Assembly (NCBI GenBank): GCA_963833965.1
Contig: CAWHZZ010000001.1
Coordinates: 620,001-684,000, forward strand
Direction of reading: 5' to 3'
DNA length: 64,000 nt
Source: CAJCIW01 sp963833965
Lineage (GTDB): Bacteria > Chlamydiota > Chlamydiia > Chlamydiales > Rhabdochlamydiaceae
The notes below the pieces were generated by a model, which had not been told where the DNA came from, made no database searches, and saw nothing but the letters and a program-made list of their open reading frames with translations. The translations under genes and the position numbers were made by a program. Each line of letters opens with the position of its first letter. The first letter of the stretch is position 1. This document shows positions 1 through 11,016 of this stretch, piece after piece.

Positions 1-103
1 GCGCTGTAACCTAGGGAATAGCTTAGTCGATGCGCATTAATACATGGGAAGTATAGCCTCCTCAAAGTTTGAGCAATTTACTCCCCGATAATCGGAAAAG
101 TTC

Positions 104-3100
104 ATGCAGTTCCTGAAAGTCGTCCTCATCTCAGCCCTCCTCTTCTCATCTCTTCATGCAGAAACAATCACAGGTTTTTGTCTCGTTCCTGGTCCCACTC
201 CTATTCCCCCATCTCCTAGTCCAATGCCTGGACCGACCGGCCCTACAGGTCCTTCTTCTGGCCCTACGGGCCCAACGGGCCCAGCTGGAGCAACGGGTGT
301 AAGTGCAACAGGACCGACAGGACCTTGCTGCATGGGACCCACTGGCCCAACTGGAGTCATGGGGCCAACGGGATTTGCAGGACCTACGGGTTCAATGGGT
401 AACCCAGGAGCAACGGGGCCGACCGGAGGCATGGGGCCAACTGGATTTGCAGGACCTACGGGTTCAATGGGTAACCCAGGAGCAACGGGGCCGACCGGAG
501 GCATGGGGCCAACTGGATTTGCAGGACCTACGGGTTCAATGGGTAACCCAGGAGCAACTGGAGCTACGGGACCAACTGGTGATACGGGAGATACAGGACC
601 AACCGGACCAACAGGTGCAACGGGACCAACTGGTGATACGGGAGATACAGGACCGACAGGGCCTACTGGTGCAACTGGACCAACTGGTGATACGGGAGAT
701 ACAGGGCCAACCGGACCAACAGGTGCAACGGGAGATACAGGACCGACAGGGCCTACTGGTGCAACTGGACCAACTGGTGATACGGGAGATACAGGACCAA
801 CCGGACCAACAGGTGCAACGGGAGCTACGGGACCAACGGGTGCAACTGGACCAACAGGTTCAACAGGAGCGACGGGAGCAACAGGACCAACGGGTTCAAC
901 GGGAGCGACGGGACCAACGGGTTCAACGGGAGCAACAGGACCAACAGGTTCAACAGGACCAACAGGTTCAACGGGACCAACAGGTTCAACGGGAGCAACA
1001 GGACCAACAGGTTCAACGGGAGCAACAGGACCAACGGGTTCAACGGGAGCAACAGGACCCACGGGTTCAACGGGAGCAACAGGACCCACGGGTTCAACGG
1101 GAGCAACAGGACCCACGGGTTCAACGGGAGCAACAGGACCCACGGGTTCAACGGGAGCAACAGGACCCACGGGTTCAACGGGAGCAACAGGACCCACGGG
1201 TTCAACGGGAGCGACGGGACCAACAGGCGCAACTGGAACTACAGGACCAACTGGACCAACTGGACCAACTGGAGCAACTGGACCAACTGGACCAACTGGA
1301 CCAACTGGACCAACTGGAGCAACTGGACCAACTGGAGCAACTGGAGCAACTGGAGCAACTGGACCAACAGGACCAACTGGAGCAACTGGAACTACAGGAC
1401 CAACGGGTTCAACGGGAGCGACTGGACCAACTGGTGCAACTGGAACTATAGGACCAACTGGACCAACAGGTTCAACAGGAGCGACGGGAGCTACGGGACC
1501 AACTGGACCAACAGGTTCAACAGGAGCAACGGGAGCTACAGGGCCAACAGGCTCAACAGGAACAACAGGACCAACAGGTTCAACGGGAGCAACTGGATCT
1601 ACAGGACCAACCGGTGCAACGGGAGCAACAGGACCCACGGGTTCAACGGGAGCAACAGGACCAACGGGTTCAACGGGAGCGACGGGACCAACAGGCGCAA
1701 CTGGAACTACAGGACCAACTGGACCAACTGGAGCAACTGGAGCAACAGGACCAACTGGAGCAACTGGAGCAACAGGACCAACTGGAGCAACTGGAGCAAC
1801 AGGACCAACTGGAGCAACTGGAGCAACAGGACCCACAGGTGCAACTGGAACTATAGGACCAACTGGACCAACTGGACCAACAGGTTCAACAGGAGCGACT
1901 GGACCAACTGGACCAACAGGTTCAACAGGAGCGACGGGACCAACTGGACCAACAGGTTCAACAGGAGCGACGGGAGCTACGGGGCCAACAGGCTCAACAG
2001 GAACTACAGGACCAACAGGTTCAACGGGAGCAACTGGATCTACAGGACCAACCGGTGCAACGGGAGCAACAGGACCCACAGGCGCAACTGGAACTACAGG
2101 ACCAACAGGTTCAACGGGAGCTACGGGAGCAACAGGACCAACAGGTGCAACTGGAGCAACGGGACCAACGGGAGCTACAGGACCAACGGGTTCAACGGGA
2201 GCGACTGGACCAACAGGTGCAACTGGAACCACAGGACCAACAGGTGCAACGGGAGCCACAGGACCAACGGGTTCAACGGGACGAACTGGACCGACAGGTG
2301 CAACGGGAGCAACTGGATCTACAGGACCGACAGGTTCAACGGGAGCAACTGGACCAACAGGTGCAACCGGACCAACAGGTGCAACCGGACCAACTGGTTC
2401 AACGGGAGCAACCGGACCAACTGGTGCAACTGGAACTACAGGTTCAACGGGAGCAACAGGACCCACAGGCGCAACTGGAACTACAGGACCAACTGGTTCA
2501 ACCGGACCAACTGGTGCAACTGGAACTACAGGTTCAACGGGAGCAACAGGACCCACAGGCGCAACTGGTTCAACGGGAGCAACCGGACCAACTGGTGCAA
2601 CTGGAACTACAGGACCAACAGGTTCAACGGGAGCAACTGGATCTACAGGACCTACTGGTGCGACCGGAGCTACTGGAGCGACAGGGCCTACAGGACCAAC
2701 TGGTGCAACGGGAGCAACAGGACCCACAGGCGCAACTGGAACCACAGGACCAACTGGACCAACAGGTTCAACGGGAGCTACAGGCGCAACTGGACCTACA
2801 GGACCAACTGGAACTACAGGACCAACTGGACCAACAGGTTCAACGGGAGCGACGGGAGCTACAGGACCAACAGGCGCAACTGGAACTACAGGACCAACGG
2901 GTTCAACGGGAGCGACTGGACCAACTGGTGCAACTGGAACCACAGGACCAACTGGACCGACAGGTTCAACAGGAGCGACAGGAACTACGGGACCAACAGG
3001 TTCAACAGGTGCCACTGGAGCAACTGGACCCACAGGCGCAACTGGAACCACAGGACCAACTGGACCAACAGGTTCAACGGGAGCTACAGGACCAACAGGC

Positions 3101-6100
3101 GCAACTGGAACTACAGGACCAACAGGTTCAACGGGAGCGACTGGACCAACTGGTGCAACTGGAACTACAGGTTCAACGGGAGCAACAGGACCCACAGGCG
3201 CAACTGGAACTACAGGACCAACTGGTTCAACGGGAGCAACCGGACCAACTGGTGCAACTGGAACTACAGGTTCAACGGGAGCAACAGGACCCACAGGCGC
3301 AACTGGTTCAACGGGAGCAACCGGACCAACTGGTGCAACTGGAACTACAGGACCAACAGGTTCAACGGGAGCAACTGGATCTACAGGACCTACTGGTGCG
3401 ACCGGAGCTACGGGAGCGACAGGGCCTACAGGACCAACCGGTGCAACGGGAGCAACAGGACCCACAGGCGCAACTGGAACCACAGGACCAACTGGACCAA
3501 CAGGTTCAACTGGAGCTACGGGCGCAACTGGAACTACAGGACCAACTGGACCAACAGGTTCAACGGGAGCGACGGGAGCTACAGGACCAACAGGCGCAAC
3601 TGGAACTACAGGACCAACAGGTTCAACGGGAGCTACGGGACCAACAGGCGCAACTGGAACTACAGGACCAACGGGTTCAACGGGAGCGACTGGACCAACT
3701 GGTGCAACTGGAACCACAGGACCAACTGGACCGACAGGTTCAACAGGAGCGACAGGAACTACGGGACCAACAGGTTCAACAGGTGCCACTGGAGCAACTG
3801 GACCCACAGGCGCAACTGGAACCACAGGACCAACTGGACCAACAGGTTCAACGGGAGCTACGGGACCAACAGGCGCAACTGGAACTACAGGACCAACGGG
3901 TTCAACGGGAGCGACAGGACCAACTGGTGCAACTGGAACCACAGGACCAACGGGTTCAACGGGAGCGACTGGACCAACTGGTGCAACTGGAACCACAGGA
4001 CCAACTGGACCAACAGGTTCAACAGGAGCGACAGGAGCTACGGGACCAACAGGTTCAACAGGAGCGACAGGAGCTACAGGACCAACAGGCTCAACAGGTG
4101 CCACTGGAGCAACTGGACCCACAGGCGCAACTGGAACTACAGGACCAACTGGACCAACAGGTTCAACGGGAGCTACGGGCGCAACTGGAACTACAGGACC
4201 AACAGGGGCAACTGGAGCGACTGGACCAACAGGGGCAACTGGACCAACGGGTTCAACGGGAGCGACAGGACCAACAGGGGCAACTGGACCAACTGGTGCA
4301 ACAGGACGAACTGGACCGACAGGTGCAACGGGAGCAACTGGATCTACAGGACCTACTGGTGCGACCGGAGCGACAGGACCAACAGGTGCAACGGGAGCAA
4401 CTGGATCTACAGGACCAACCGGAGCGACGGGAGCTACAGGCCCTACAGGACCAACAGGAGCAACTGGGTCTACAGGACCAACCGGAGCGACGGGAGCGAC
4501 GGGACCAACAGGTTCAACGGGAGCAACTGGACCAACTGGTGCTACAGGACAAACCGGACCCACAGGCGCAACTGGAACTACAGGACCAACAGGTTCAACG
4601 GGAGCAACTGGACCAACTGGTGCTACAGGACAAACCGGACCCACAGGCGCAACTGGAACTACAGGACCAACAGGTTCAACGGGAGCAACCGGACCAACAG
4701 GTTCAACGGGAGCAACTGGACCAACTGGTGCTACAGGACAAACCGGACCCACAGGCGCAACTGGAACTACAGGACCAACAGGTTCAACGGGAGCGACTGG
4801 ACCGACAGGTGCAACTGGAACCACAGGACCAACAGGTGCAACTGGAACTACAGGACCAACAGGTTCAACGGGAGCGACTGGACCAACAGGCGCAACTGGA
4901 ACTACAGGACCAACAGGTTCAACGGGAGCCACTGGACCAACTGGTGCAACTGGAACTACAGGACCAACAGGTTCAACGGGAGCCGACTGGACCAACTGGT
5001 GCAACTGGAACTACAGGACCAACAGGTTCAACGGGAGCCACTGGACCAACTGGTGCAACTGGAACTACAGGACCAACTGGTTCAACGGGAGCGACGGGAG
5101 CTACAGGACCAACAGGACGAACTGGACCGACAGGACCAACCGGTGCAACGGGAGCAACTGGATCTACAGGACCTACTGGTGCGACCGGAGCTACGGGAGC
5201 GACAGGGCCTACAGGACCAACAGGTGCCACTGGAGCAACTGGATCTACAGGACCTACTGGTGCGACCGGGGCTACGGGAGCTACAGGACCAACGGGTGCA
5301 ACTGGAGCGACTGGAGCAACCGGAGCTACAGGACCAACGGGTGCGACTGGAGCAACCGGAGCTACAGGACCAACAGGTGCAACTGGAGCGACTGGAGCAA
5401 CCGGAGCTACAGGACCAACAGGTGCAACTGGAGCGACTGGAGCAACCGGAGCTACAGGACCAACAGGTGCAACTGGAGCAACCGGAGCTACAGGACCAAC
5501 GGGTGCAACTGGAGCGACTGGAGCAACCGGAGCTACAGGACCAACGGGTGCAACTGGAGCGACTGGAGCTACAGGACCAACGGGTGCAACTGGAGCAACC
5601 GGAGCTACAGGACCAACAGGTGCAACTGGAGCAACCGGAGCTACAGGACCAACAGGTGCAACTGGAGCGACCGGAGCTACAGGACCAACAGGTGCAACGG
5701 GAGCAACTGGAGCGACAGGACCAACGGGACGAACTGGACCAACAGGTGCAACGGGAGCGACAGGACCATCTGGTGCAACCGGGGCAACGGGAGCAACAGG
5801 CGCTACAGGACGAACCGGACCGACAGGACCAACTGGACCAACAGGGGCTACAGGACCAACTGGTCCAACTGGTGCAACGGGACGAACCGGGCCCACCGGT
5901 CCAACGGGGCCTTGTTGCTCAGTCACGCAAGATTTTGCACTTATAGTTCTTCAAGGAAAGGCCGGTGGAACCGGTGTGTCACCCGGTCAGGTCGTTCCCT
6001 TTCCGACATCGGGGAATCCGGTCATTATCGCTCCAGGCTCAAATATTTCAATGTCTGCATCGGGAACTGTCCAAATAGCAGATACCGGATATTATCAGAT

Positions 6101-6374
6101 TACATTTGGAGTGTCAGGGCCTGCTGACTCTGCGATGCAATTTTCATTAAAACTCAATGGCGCTGCATCCCCTCCTCAACAAATCATTGATGCTTTTACA
6201 GGGGTGAACCAAGTGGCAATTACTCAGCTCACAATAATTATCCATGTGACTACCAATCCGACTCTTATCACTTTGGTTAATACGACCGGGACCGTTATTG
6301 ATTTAAATAACAATTCAGCGAACGCGGCAGGCGGCCCAGCGGCATATATGACGATTGTTAAACTTCAGGATTAG
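104..6374 (+). CDS. giant collagen-like surface protein, BclA-like C-terminus (one frameshift)
   Basis: This encodes a secreted fibrous protein that probably forms collagen-type triple helices on the cell surface. A signal peptide (residues 1-19, cleavage after LHA) is followed by a short Pro-rich linker. About 600 Gly-X-Y triplets then run from roughly residue 45, nearly all GPT, GAT, GST or GTT. The C-terminus is a globular domain of about 150 residues from nt 5910, resembling the jelly-roll trimerisation domain of exosporium BclA. Cys pairs bracket the collagen stretch (GPTGPCC at residues 70-76 and again at nt 5913-5918) and could cross-link chains. The triplet frame switches at nt 4984/4985, where one extra base sits. 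Without it the protein would be 2089 residues; as written it leaves the collagen frame and ends at 6127. Thr in the Y position is the glycosylated residue in BclA-type collagens, and the next gene is a glycosyltransferase. The start ATG has only a weak upstream ribosome site. Confidence 0.85.
358..560 (+). repeat. 72-bp tandem repeat, three copies, in collagen gene
   Basis: Three near-identical 72-bp units start at 358, 430 and 502. Each encodes 24 residues beginning MGPTGFAGPTGSMGNPG. They form the only part of the collagen region with Met, Phe and Asn in the X or Y positions. The third copy diverges near its end, where the pure GAT/GPT pattern begins. Confidence 0.9.
1051..1212 (+). repeat. 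27-bp tandem repeat, six perfect copies, in collagen gene
   Basis: Six consecutive identical 27-bp units start at 1051, 1078, 1105, 1132, 1159 and 1186. Each encodes nine residues (three Gly-X-Thr triplets: GPT, GST, GAT). Perfect identity at DNA level suggests recent slippage or unequal exchange, so copy number is likely to vary between strains. Confidence 0.9.
2430..3870 (+). repeat. segmental duplication (about 0.72-0.78 kb) inside collagen gene
   Basis: The block from about 2440 to 3160 reappears from about 3170 to 3860. For example, the sequence at 2561 recurs at 3299 (offset 738). After an 18-bp deletion the block at 2821 recurs at 3541 (offset 720), and the block at 2941 recurs near 3720. 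All offsets are multiples of the 9-bp triplet unit within small shifts, so the reading frame is kept. The boundaries are approximate because everything around them is also repetitive. Confidence 0.7.
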
Positions 6375-6384
6375 AGAGATTAAA

Positions 6385-7287
6385 ATGAAATTATTAAGGC
6401 CATTAATTTTTGTTTGTTTTTTCATGACGTCTTGGATGAATTCCTATGCTGAAGAGAAAAAATATAATCTTTCTGTCTGTGCGACATTTAAAAATGAAGC
6501 GCCTTTTTTGAAAGAATGGATTGAGTATCATCTTTTAGTGGGGGTGGATCATTTCTACTTATATGATACCGGCAGCATTGATGATTACATGCATGTACTC
6601 CATCCTTATATTAAAATGGGGATTGTGACATTGATCCCCTGGATTAATTGGAATGAGAAGAGCGAAGAAGAAAATGGCTATCTATGGTCTCTGGCAGTGC
6701 AAATTCCCGCCTATGAAAATGCGGCTCGATTTGTGGCGGTAAATCAGACAAAATGGCTGACTTTTATTGATATTCATGAATTTTTAGTTTCTCCTAATGA
6801 GGATAAGATCTCTAAAGTCTTAGAGTATTATGATGAGTATCCGGGTATGGCACTAAGATGTGATTTTTTTAATGCTGCAAAAAATAAAGAGATACTGCCA
6901 AGAAAAAAACTTGTAATTCAGGCTTCGGTTTTGAGCGATCCTTATGCATTACATCCTTATAAAGCTGTCGCAAAGATGATCTTTAAACCAGATCTATGCA
7001 AAAGCTCCATATGGCCGCCTTACCAGTGTGTGTTTAAAAATTTGCAAATCGCTGCAAATGTAGAAAAATCCGTGTTGCGAATCAATAGTTATTCTCATCG
7101 AAGGAGCGATCCGTTCCTTCACAAACCCAAAAATAGATTTTATGCAGACAATCGCTCATTGAGCGATCAGGATATTGCATGCATTTTGTCTTATGGCTAT
7201 GAAATTGAAGATCAAGAACAATCGATTCAACGTTTTGTTCCCGAACTTTCAAAAAAGTTAGGGTTCGATATTAATTGGGGATGGTAA
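6385..7287 (+). CDS. GT92-type glycosyltransferase with signal peptide
   Basis: This is a predicted glycosyltransferase of the GT92/DUF23 kind (300 residues). The family core is clear: LSVCATFKNE (29-38), FLKEWIEYHLLVGVDHFYLYD (residues 41-61) and the metal-site region at 129-133. That site reads DIHEF, where the paralog at 56744-57622 has DTDEF, so the usual DxD metal motif is altered. A Sec signal peptide ends at SYA (residue 22). Start 6385 is chosen because it follows AGAGAG (6374-6379) and gives a proper signal peptide; a start at 6355 would overlap the collagen gene. It lies 10 bp after the collagen stop, so the two are probably co-transcribed and collagen is a plausible substrate. That pairing is inference from position. 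Confidence 0.75.
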   Translation: MKLLRPLIFVCFFMTSWMNSYAEEKKYNLSVCATFKNEAPFLKEWIEYHLLVGVDHFYLYDTGSIDDYMHVLHPYIKMGIVTLIPWINWNEKSEEENGYLWSLAVQIPAYENAARFVAVNQTKWLTFIDIHEFLVSPNEDKISKVLEYYDEYPGMALRCDFFNAAKNKEILPRKKLVIQASVLSDPYALHPYKAVAKMIFKPDLCKSSIWPPYQCVFKNLQIAANVEKSVLRINSYSHRRSDPFLHKPKNRFYADNRSLSDQDIACILSYGYEIEDQEQSIQRFVPELSKKLGFDINWGW

Positions 7288-7380
7288 GTGTGTCTTCACA
7301 AAGTAAGAGGGTGTTTAATAATTTCTTTCCTTCTAGAAAAGAGAGATTTTCGAGCAGATTTGAAAAGTTTGGCCGAGCTA

Positions 7381-7530
7381 AGAGGATGTCTACAAAGTGA
7401 GGTTCTGTCGATTTTCGGTTCTTTTGAGCCGATTTTCGAATTCTTTTTGCGGGGGTTGTATCAACTTGCGTATACTACCCCCGCAAAAAGAACCGAAAAT
7501 CGACAGAACCTCACTTTGTAGACATCCTCT
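7381..7530. mobile_element. palindromic MITE-like element, family A copy 1
   Basis: The arms 7381-7425 and 7486-7530 are a perfect 45-bp inverted repeat, starting AGAGGATGTCTACAAAG. The 60-bp centre holds a second palindrome (15-bp arms at 7441-7455 and 7478-7492, ending in GCGGGGG and CCCCCGC). The core and about 55 bp beside it recur reverse-complemented at 41720-41902. There is no transposase gene. The remainder of this 380-bp gene-free stretch (7288-7380 and 7531-7667) shows no gene I can support. Confidence 0.8.
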
Positions 7531-7667
7531 AAATATCGGGACGGTGATATAGGCGAGGCCAGGCTTTTCGAAGATACTGAAACTTTTTACTGGGATAGGT
7601 TCTTGAGTGAGCGAAAAGTTTGATTGAGACAAGGGAGTCAGCTCCCGGTGCGGGCTGAACTGTCACA

Positions 7668-9221
7668 TTAATTTGAGCTAATGGTCACTTGTGTGCTCTC
7701 CAAGAAAGAATCATCATAACTTGTAATGGAATAAATATTGGAATCCCCAGGAGTTTGGTTATGGTCGATAAATTCCAGCTGTGAAGAGGATTGTGCTCCT
7801 ATGAGCAGACCATTGCGATAGATAAAATAGCCGATTGCTTCAGGAGATGGACTAGGTTGCCAGCTAATCATATTGTAGTATTCATCAAAGAGATTGAAGT
7901 CGTTCACTTCTTGAGTAAGAGAAAGATTGGAGGGGGGTTGAAGGACTGCTCCGGTTCCAAAAGAAGCCTGAATGATCGAGTTTGCCCCATCCCAGCTTTG
8001 CAATAAAACTATGGCACTGATGGTATCAAGGGTTGAAGAGGCGGAAATGACAGGATAAGCATTGATAGCATTAGTAGAAAGTGTGGAAGGAAAGCTCCAT
8101 TGTCTTTTAGTTGAAAAAAGACTTCCATCACAGGCTTGGATGATTAAGTTGGAACTGAATGGGTCTTGTTTCATCCAGGTAGCAATAGGTCGTCCTATGC
8201 TATAGAATACCCCATCAATTGAATATGCATAATTATTAATCCCCACAAATGCAAGTGGAGTTGTCCAAGTCCCTTCAAGAGGAAGCGCTGTGCTTCCGCA
8301 ATAAAAAGAAGATCCATCAAAAGATACGGTGCCCAATGCAATTGCGTTTCCGTTTGCATCGATGGATAAACTCGATGCAATTTGAGAAGGATCGGCAATG
8401 CTAGCCGGCGTGATAAAAGTTGGAGTTGACCAATTGCCCGAAACTGGCAAAGTGGCTGCTTGCCCATACACATTGGAATACACTCCATCCGACAATGTGT
8501 AGGAGATCCACGTAGCCACGGCATTGCCATTGAGGTCGACGACGATTTTGGGGGTTATGCATGTGTCGGAAGAGAGAGAAATTGTTGTGGGCGACACCCA
8601 AGGTCCAGTGAGCGTACTTGTTGCCGCTTGAATAGTATCTGTTGAGGTTTGCCAAACGGCCGCAATTGTCCCTCCGCCAAGGGCAACTTCGGGCTGTGTT
8701 GCATCAGCAGAAGAGATGATTGAGGGAGAGGAGGGCCAATTTCCTCCTGAAAGCAAAATCGAAGACTCGATCAGATTATTTCGAACCCATACAGCCGCAG
8801 CATTTCCACTGGAATCGACGCTAATCTGTGGGTATGATGCGCCACTATTCGAAAGAGAGATAGGGGTGGACCAGGTTCCATTTAGGGGCAAAGACGAGGA
8901 TTGGATGATGCCGTTTTGCGACCAGATAGCAATCGCATTGCCGTTACCCTCGAGCCCTAATTGAGGTTGGGAAGCTCCAGAACTTGAAATTGTGTCTATG
9001 GCAGACCAGCTATTGCCTAGCGGTTTGATAGCAGACTGTAGTGTGGAATTTTCGAGCCAGATGGCAACGCAGTTGCCTTGCGGGTCCATCATCACAGATT
9101 GTTCCGAGGCATCGACGCCCGCATTCGAAAGAGTCGTAGGTGCGGCATCCCACTGTATTATTGCATGAACAATGGGGTGTGCAAAGCATGAAAATACCAG
9201 GATCCAGTGAAAAATTTTCAT
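7668..9221 (-). CDS. secreted beta-propeller / FN3 protein, paralog 1
   Basis: This encodes a 517-residue secreted protein of unknown role. A signal peptide (residues 1-20, ending VHA) precedes about eight repeats of roughly 50 residues. Each repeat has a Trp-Ser strand, a GAS-P segment, a VD-GNA-A-W core and an NG-I-SS turn, a pattern typical of beta-propellers with Asp-box-like turns. Residues from about 430 form a fibronectin type III-like domain (PPSNLSLTQ, YYNMISWQPS, GYFIYRNG). Three paralogs follow on the same strand (9425-10993, 11017-12594, 12743-14320), and this is the most divergent. No catalytic residues are recognisable; adhesion or ligand binding at the surface is the likeliest job. 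Confidence 0.75.
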   Translation of the reverse strand: MKIFHWILVFSCFAHPIVHAIIQWDAAPTTLSNAGVDASEQSVMMDPQGNCVAIWLENSTLQSAIKPLGNSWSAIDTISSSGASQPQLGLEGNGNAIAIWSQNGIIQSSSLPLNGTWSTPISLSNSGASYPQISVDSSGNAAAVWVRNNLIESSILLSGGNWPSSPSIISSADATQPEVALGGGTIAAVWQTSTDTIQAATSTLTGPWVSPTTISLSSDTCITPKIVVDLNGNAVATWISYTLSDGVYSNVYGQAATLPVSGNWSTPTFITPASIADPSQIASSLSIDANGNAIALGTVSFDGSSFYCGSTALPLEGTWTTPLAFVGINNYAYSIDGVFYSIGRPIATWMKQDPFSSNLIIQACDGSLFSTKRQWSFPSTLSTNAINAYPVISASSTLDTISAIVLLQSWDGANSIIQASFGTGAVLQPPSNLSLTQEVNDFNLFDEYYNMISWQPSPSPEAIGYFIYRNGLLIGAQSSSQLEFIDHNQTPGDSNIYSITSYDDSFLESTQVTISSN

Positions 9222-9390
9222 ATGCTAACTATCCCAAAATTCGAAAAATTTGATTTTTAAAATATTTTTTCACAGATTTTAATGCCGCTTCGCAGAACGT
9301 CATAGGGATGATATGACCAAGAATCGGCATTAAAAGGCGTGGAAAAAGACTCAAAAAGCATGTTTCCCAATTTCAGGATAGGTTCGTAAA

Positions 9391-9414
9391 GGGGAAGGGG
9401 CTTTGCCCTTCCCC
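9391..9414 (-). terminator. hairpin downstream of propeller paralog 2
   Basis: A perfect 9-bp stem (GGGGAAGGG with CCCTTCCCC) around a 6-nt loop starts 11 bp past the stop codon of the 9425-10993 gene. The following T-run is short on the minus strand (TTT), so termination may be incomplete. Confidence 0.6.
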
Positions 9415-9424
9415 TATTTTGATG

Positions 9425-10993
9425 TTAAGGATACTGCGCAGTGATCATGGAGCTATAGTTGTTATCACTATTGACTGAGGCAACCGCATAATTGGAGACT
9501 ACATTTAGCGTGCGATTGTGATCAATGTAATACAATGCATTCGCTGGAACTTCTGCTAAGAAGGTTCCATTGCGATAGATTAGATATCCAACAACACTTG
9601 GATCGGCGCTAGCCGTCCAAGTGACTGTATTGGAATAATCCGTATAAATGCCTAAATTGTCTACGTTCTGAGAGACCATGATATTGCTGGGAGGAAGTGG
9701 CAAAGATTTTCTCCCAGTTGCGGCAAAGACTTGATTATTTGTTCCATTGGAACTTAGCCATACTGCTGCAGCATTAATGGCATTTCCAGACAATGTAATA
9801 GCGCCTTTGGGACTGGCGTTTTCAGATCCAGAAGAGATCAATGTTGGAACCGACCAGAAATTGTTCATAAATCCGGTAATGTCAGTTTCCGCCGATTGAA
9901 TCGTGAGAGTTTGCCCATTGTAGAACATGTAGAGGGCCAATGCATCGCCAAGCGAACAAACTTGAAGATCTGCTCCAAAGGCATATAGATTGTTGCTGAC
10001 GAGATCTACAACGTTGCCCCAAGGCTGCCCAAGCGGCTTCACAGCAGATTGAATATTGAATGTCTCGTCATCAAAGGAAGTATTCCAAAGAGCAATGGCA
10101 TTTCCCGCACCATCATAGGCGACGCGTGCGACGAGTGTCGATGGACTGCGGATGCCCGGAGCAGATAACGCATAGGCATCTGTCCAATTTCCACTTGTTG
10201 CTTGTAGGCTAGACGTTTGCAAGGTGACATTAGAGTAAATATAATTTTTAATATCGTAAAGATACCAAAGTGCTGTGGCATTGCCATTCGCATCGACAGC
10301 AGCGGTGGCAAAGGCGGCATTGTGATTTGGATCAGAAAGCATCCACTGTGGGCTAAAAGTCCCGGAGAGAAGCTTATTCGAAGCAAATACAGAAGTGCCT
10401 GGAGTTGTTTGCTGCCAAACAACGACTGCCGCTTTGTTTGAGCCGGTTCCCCCTAAAGCGATTTGAGGATAGGTAGCATTGGAACTGGCAATGACGTCTA
10501 ATGTTTGCCAATTTCTTCCAAATAGTTTTAATGTCGTTTCCACATTGCCGCCTCTTGTCCATCCTACGATGACATCGCCTGTGTTATTGACGGCGACGGT
10601 AGGATATCCAGCTCCCCCATTGGAAAGGTTGAAGGCGCTGCTCCAGTGACCATTTAGTGATTTTGTGGAAACTCTAACGATGCCATTCTCCAGCCATACA
10701 GCTGTGGCGTTTCCGCTCGCATCGCTGACGATGCTAGGGGTGGTCGCTGAATGGGTGGAAAGCGTGGAGTGTTGACTCCAGGGCATATTCAAAAGTTTAG
10801 ACTTTGCAATGACTGCACCGTTTTCAATCCATGCTGCCACGAGATTTCCGCTAGCATCAGTGGCAATTTGTGGATTGGAAGCGTTGACAGATGCAGAAGA
10901 GACTAACGTGGGAGGAAAAGACCACACGATATTGTTGCAAATCCCTAAAGAAACAGAGGAGATGCTTAGTAATAAAGCCATTAATTTTTTCAT
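9425..10993 (-). CDS. secreted beta-propeller / FN3 protein, paralog 2
   Basis: This is a 522-residue secreted protein with the same plan as its three neighbours. A signal peptide (residues 1-19, ending GIC) is followed by about eight propeller-like repeats with W-x-x-P, ASNPQIATD and GNAVAAW-type strands. A C-terminal fibronectin III-like domain (PPSNIMVSQ, NTVTWTASADPSVVGYLIYR) completes it. The start is supported by AAGGT about 7 bp upstream. It is 23 bp downstream of the 11017 gene, so the cluster may be one transcript that ends at the hairpin 9391-9414. Function is unknown. Confidence 0.75.
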   Translation of the reverse strand: MKKLMALLLSISSVSLGICNNIVWSFPPTLVSSASVNASNPQIATDASGNLVAAWIENGAVIAKSKLLNMPWSQHSTLSTHSATTPSIVSDASGNATAVWLENGIVRVSTKSLNGHWSSAFNLSNGGAGYPTVAVNNTGDVIVGWTRGGNVETTLKLFGRNWQTLDVIASSNATYPQIALGGTGSNKAAVVVWQQTTPGTSVFASNKLLSGTFSPQWMLSDPNHNAAFATAAVDANGNATALWYLYDIKNYIYSNVTLQTSSLQATSGNWTDAYALSAPGIRSPSTLVARVAYDGAGNAIALWNTSFDDETFNIQSAVKPLGQPWGNVVDLVSNNLYAFGADLQVCSLGDALALYMFYNGQTLTIQSAETDITGFMNNFWSVPTLISSGSENASPKGAITLSGNAINAAAVWLSSNGTNNQVFAATGRKSLPLPPSNIMVSQNVDNLGIYTDYSNTVTWTASADPSVVGYLIYRNGTFLAEVPANALYYIDHNRTLNVVSNYAVASVNSDNNYSSMITAQYP

Positions 10994-11016
10994 AGTTTAC
11001 CTTCAATACTTAAGTT

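Noticed and set aside
1..103. Promoter for the collagen gene
   Set aside because: No pair of -35 and -10 boxes with good spacing could be found in the 103 bp available.
154..5004. Very long minus-strand open frame (1616 residues of Pro-Val repeats) opposite the collagen gene
   Set aside because: It is the mirror of the Gly-X-Thr repeats, which contain no stops on either strand. It has no signal, no end domain and no ribosome site.
7531..7632. Minus-strand open frame running into MITE A copy 1
   Set aside because: About 34 residues before the element, no ribosome site and no recognisable family.
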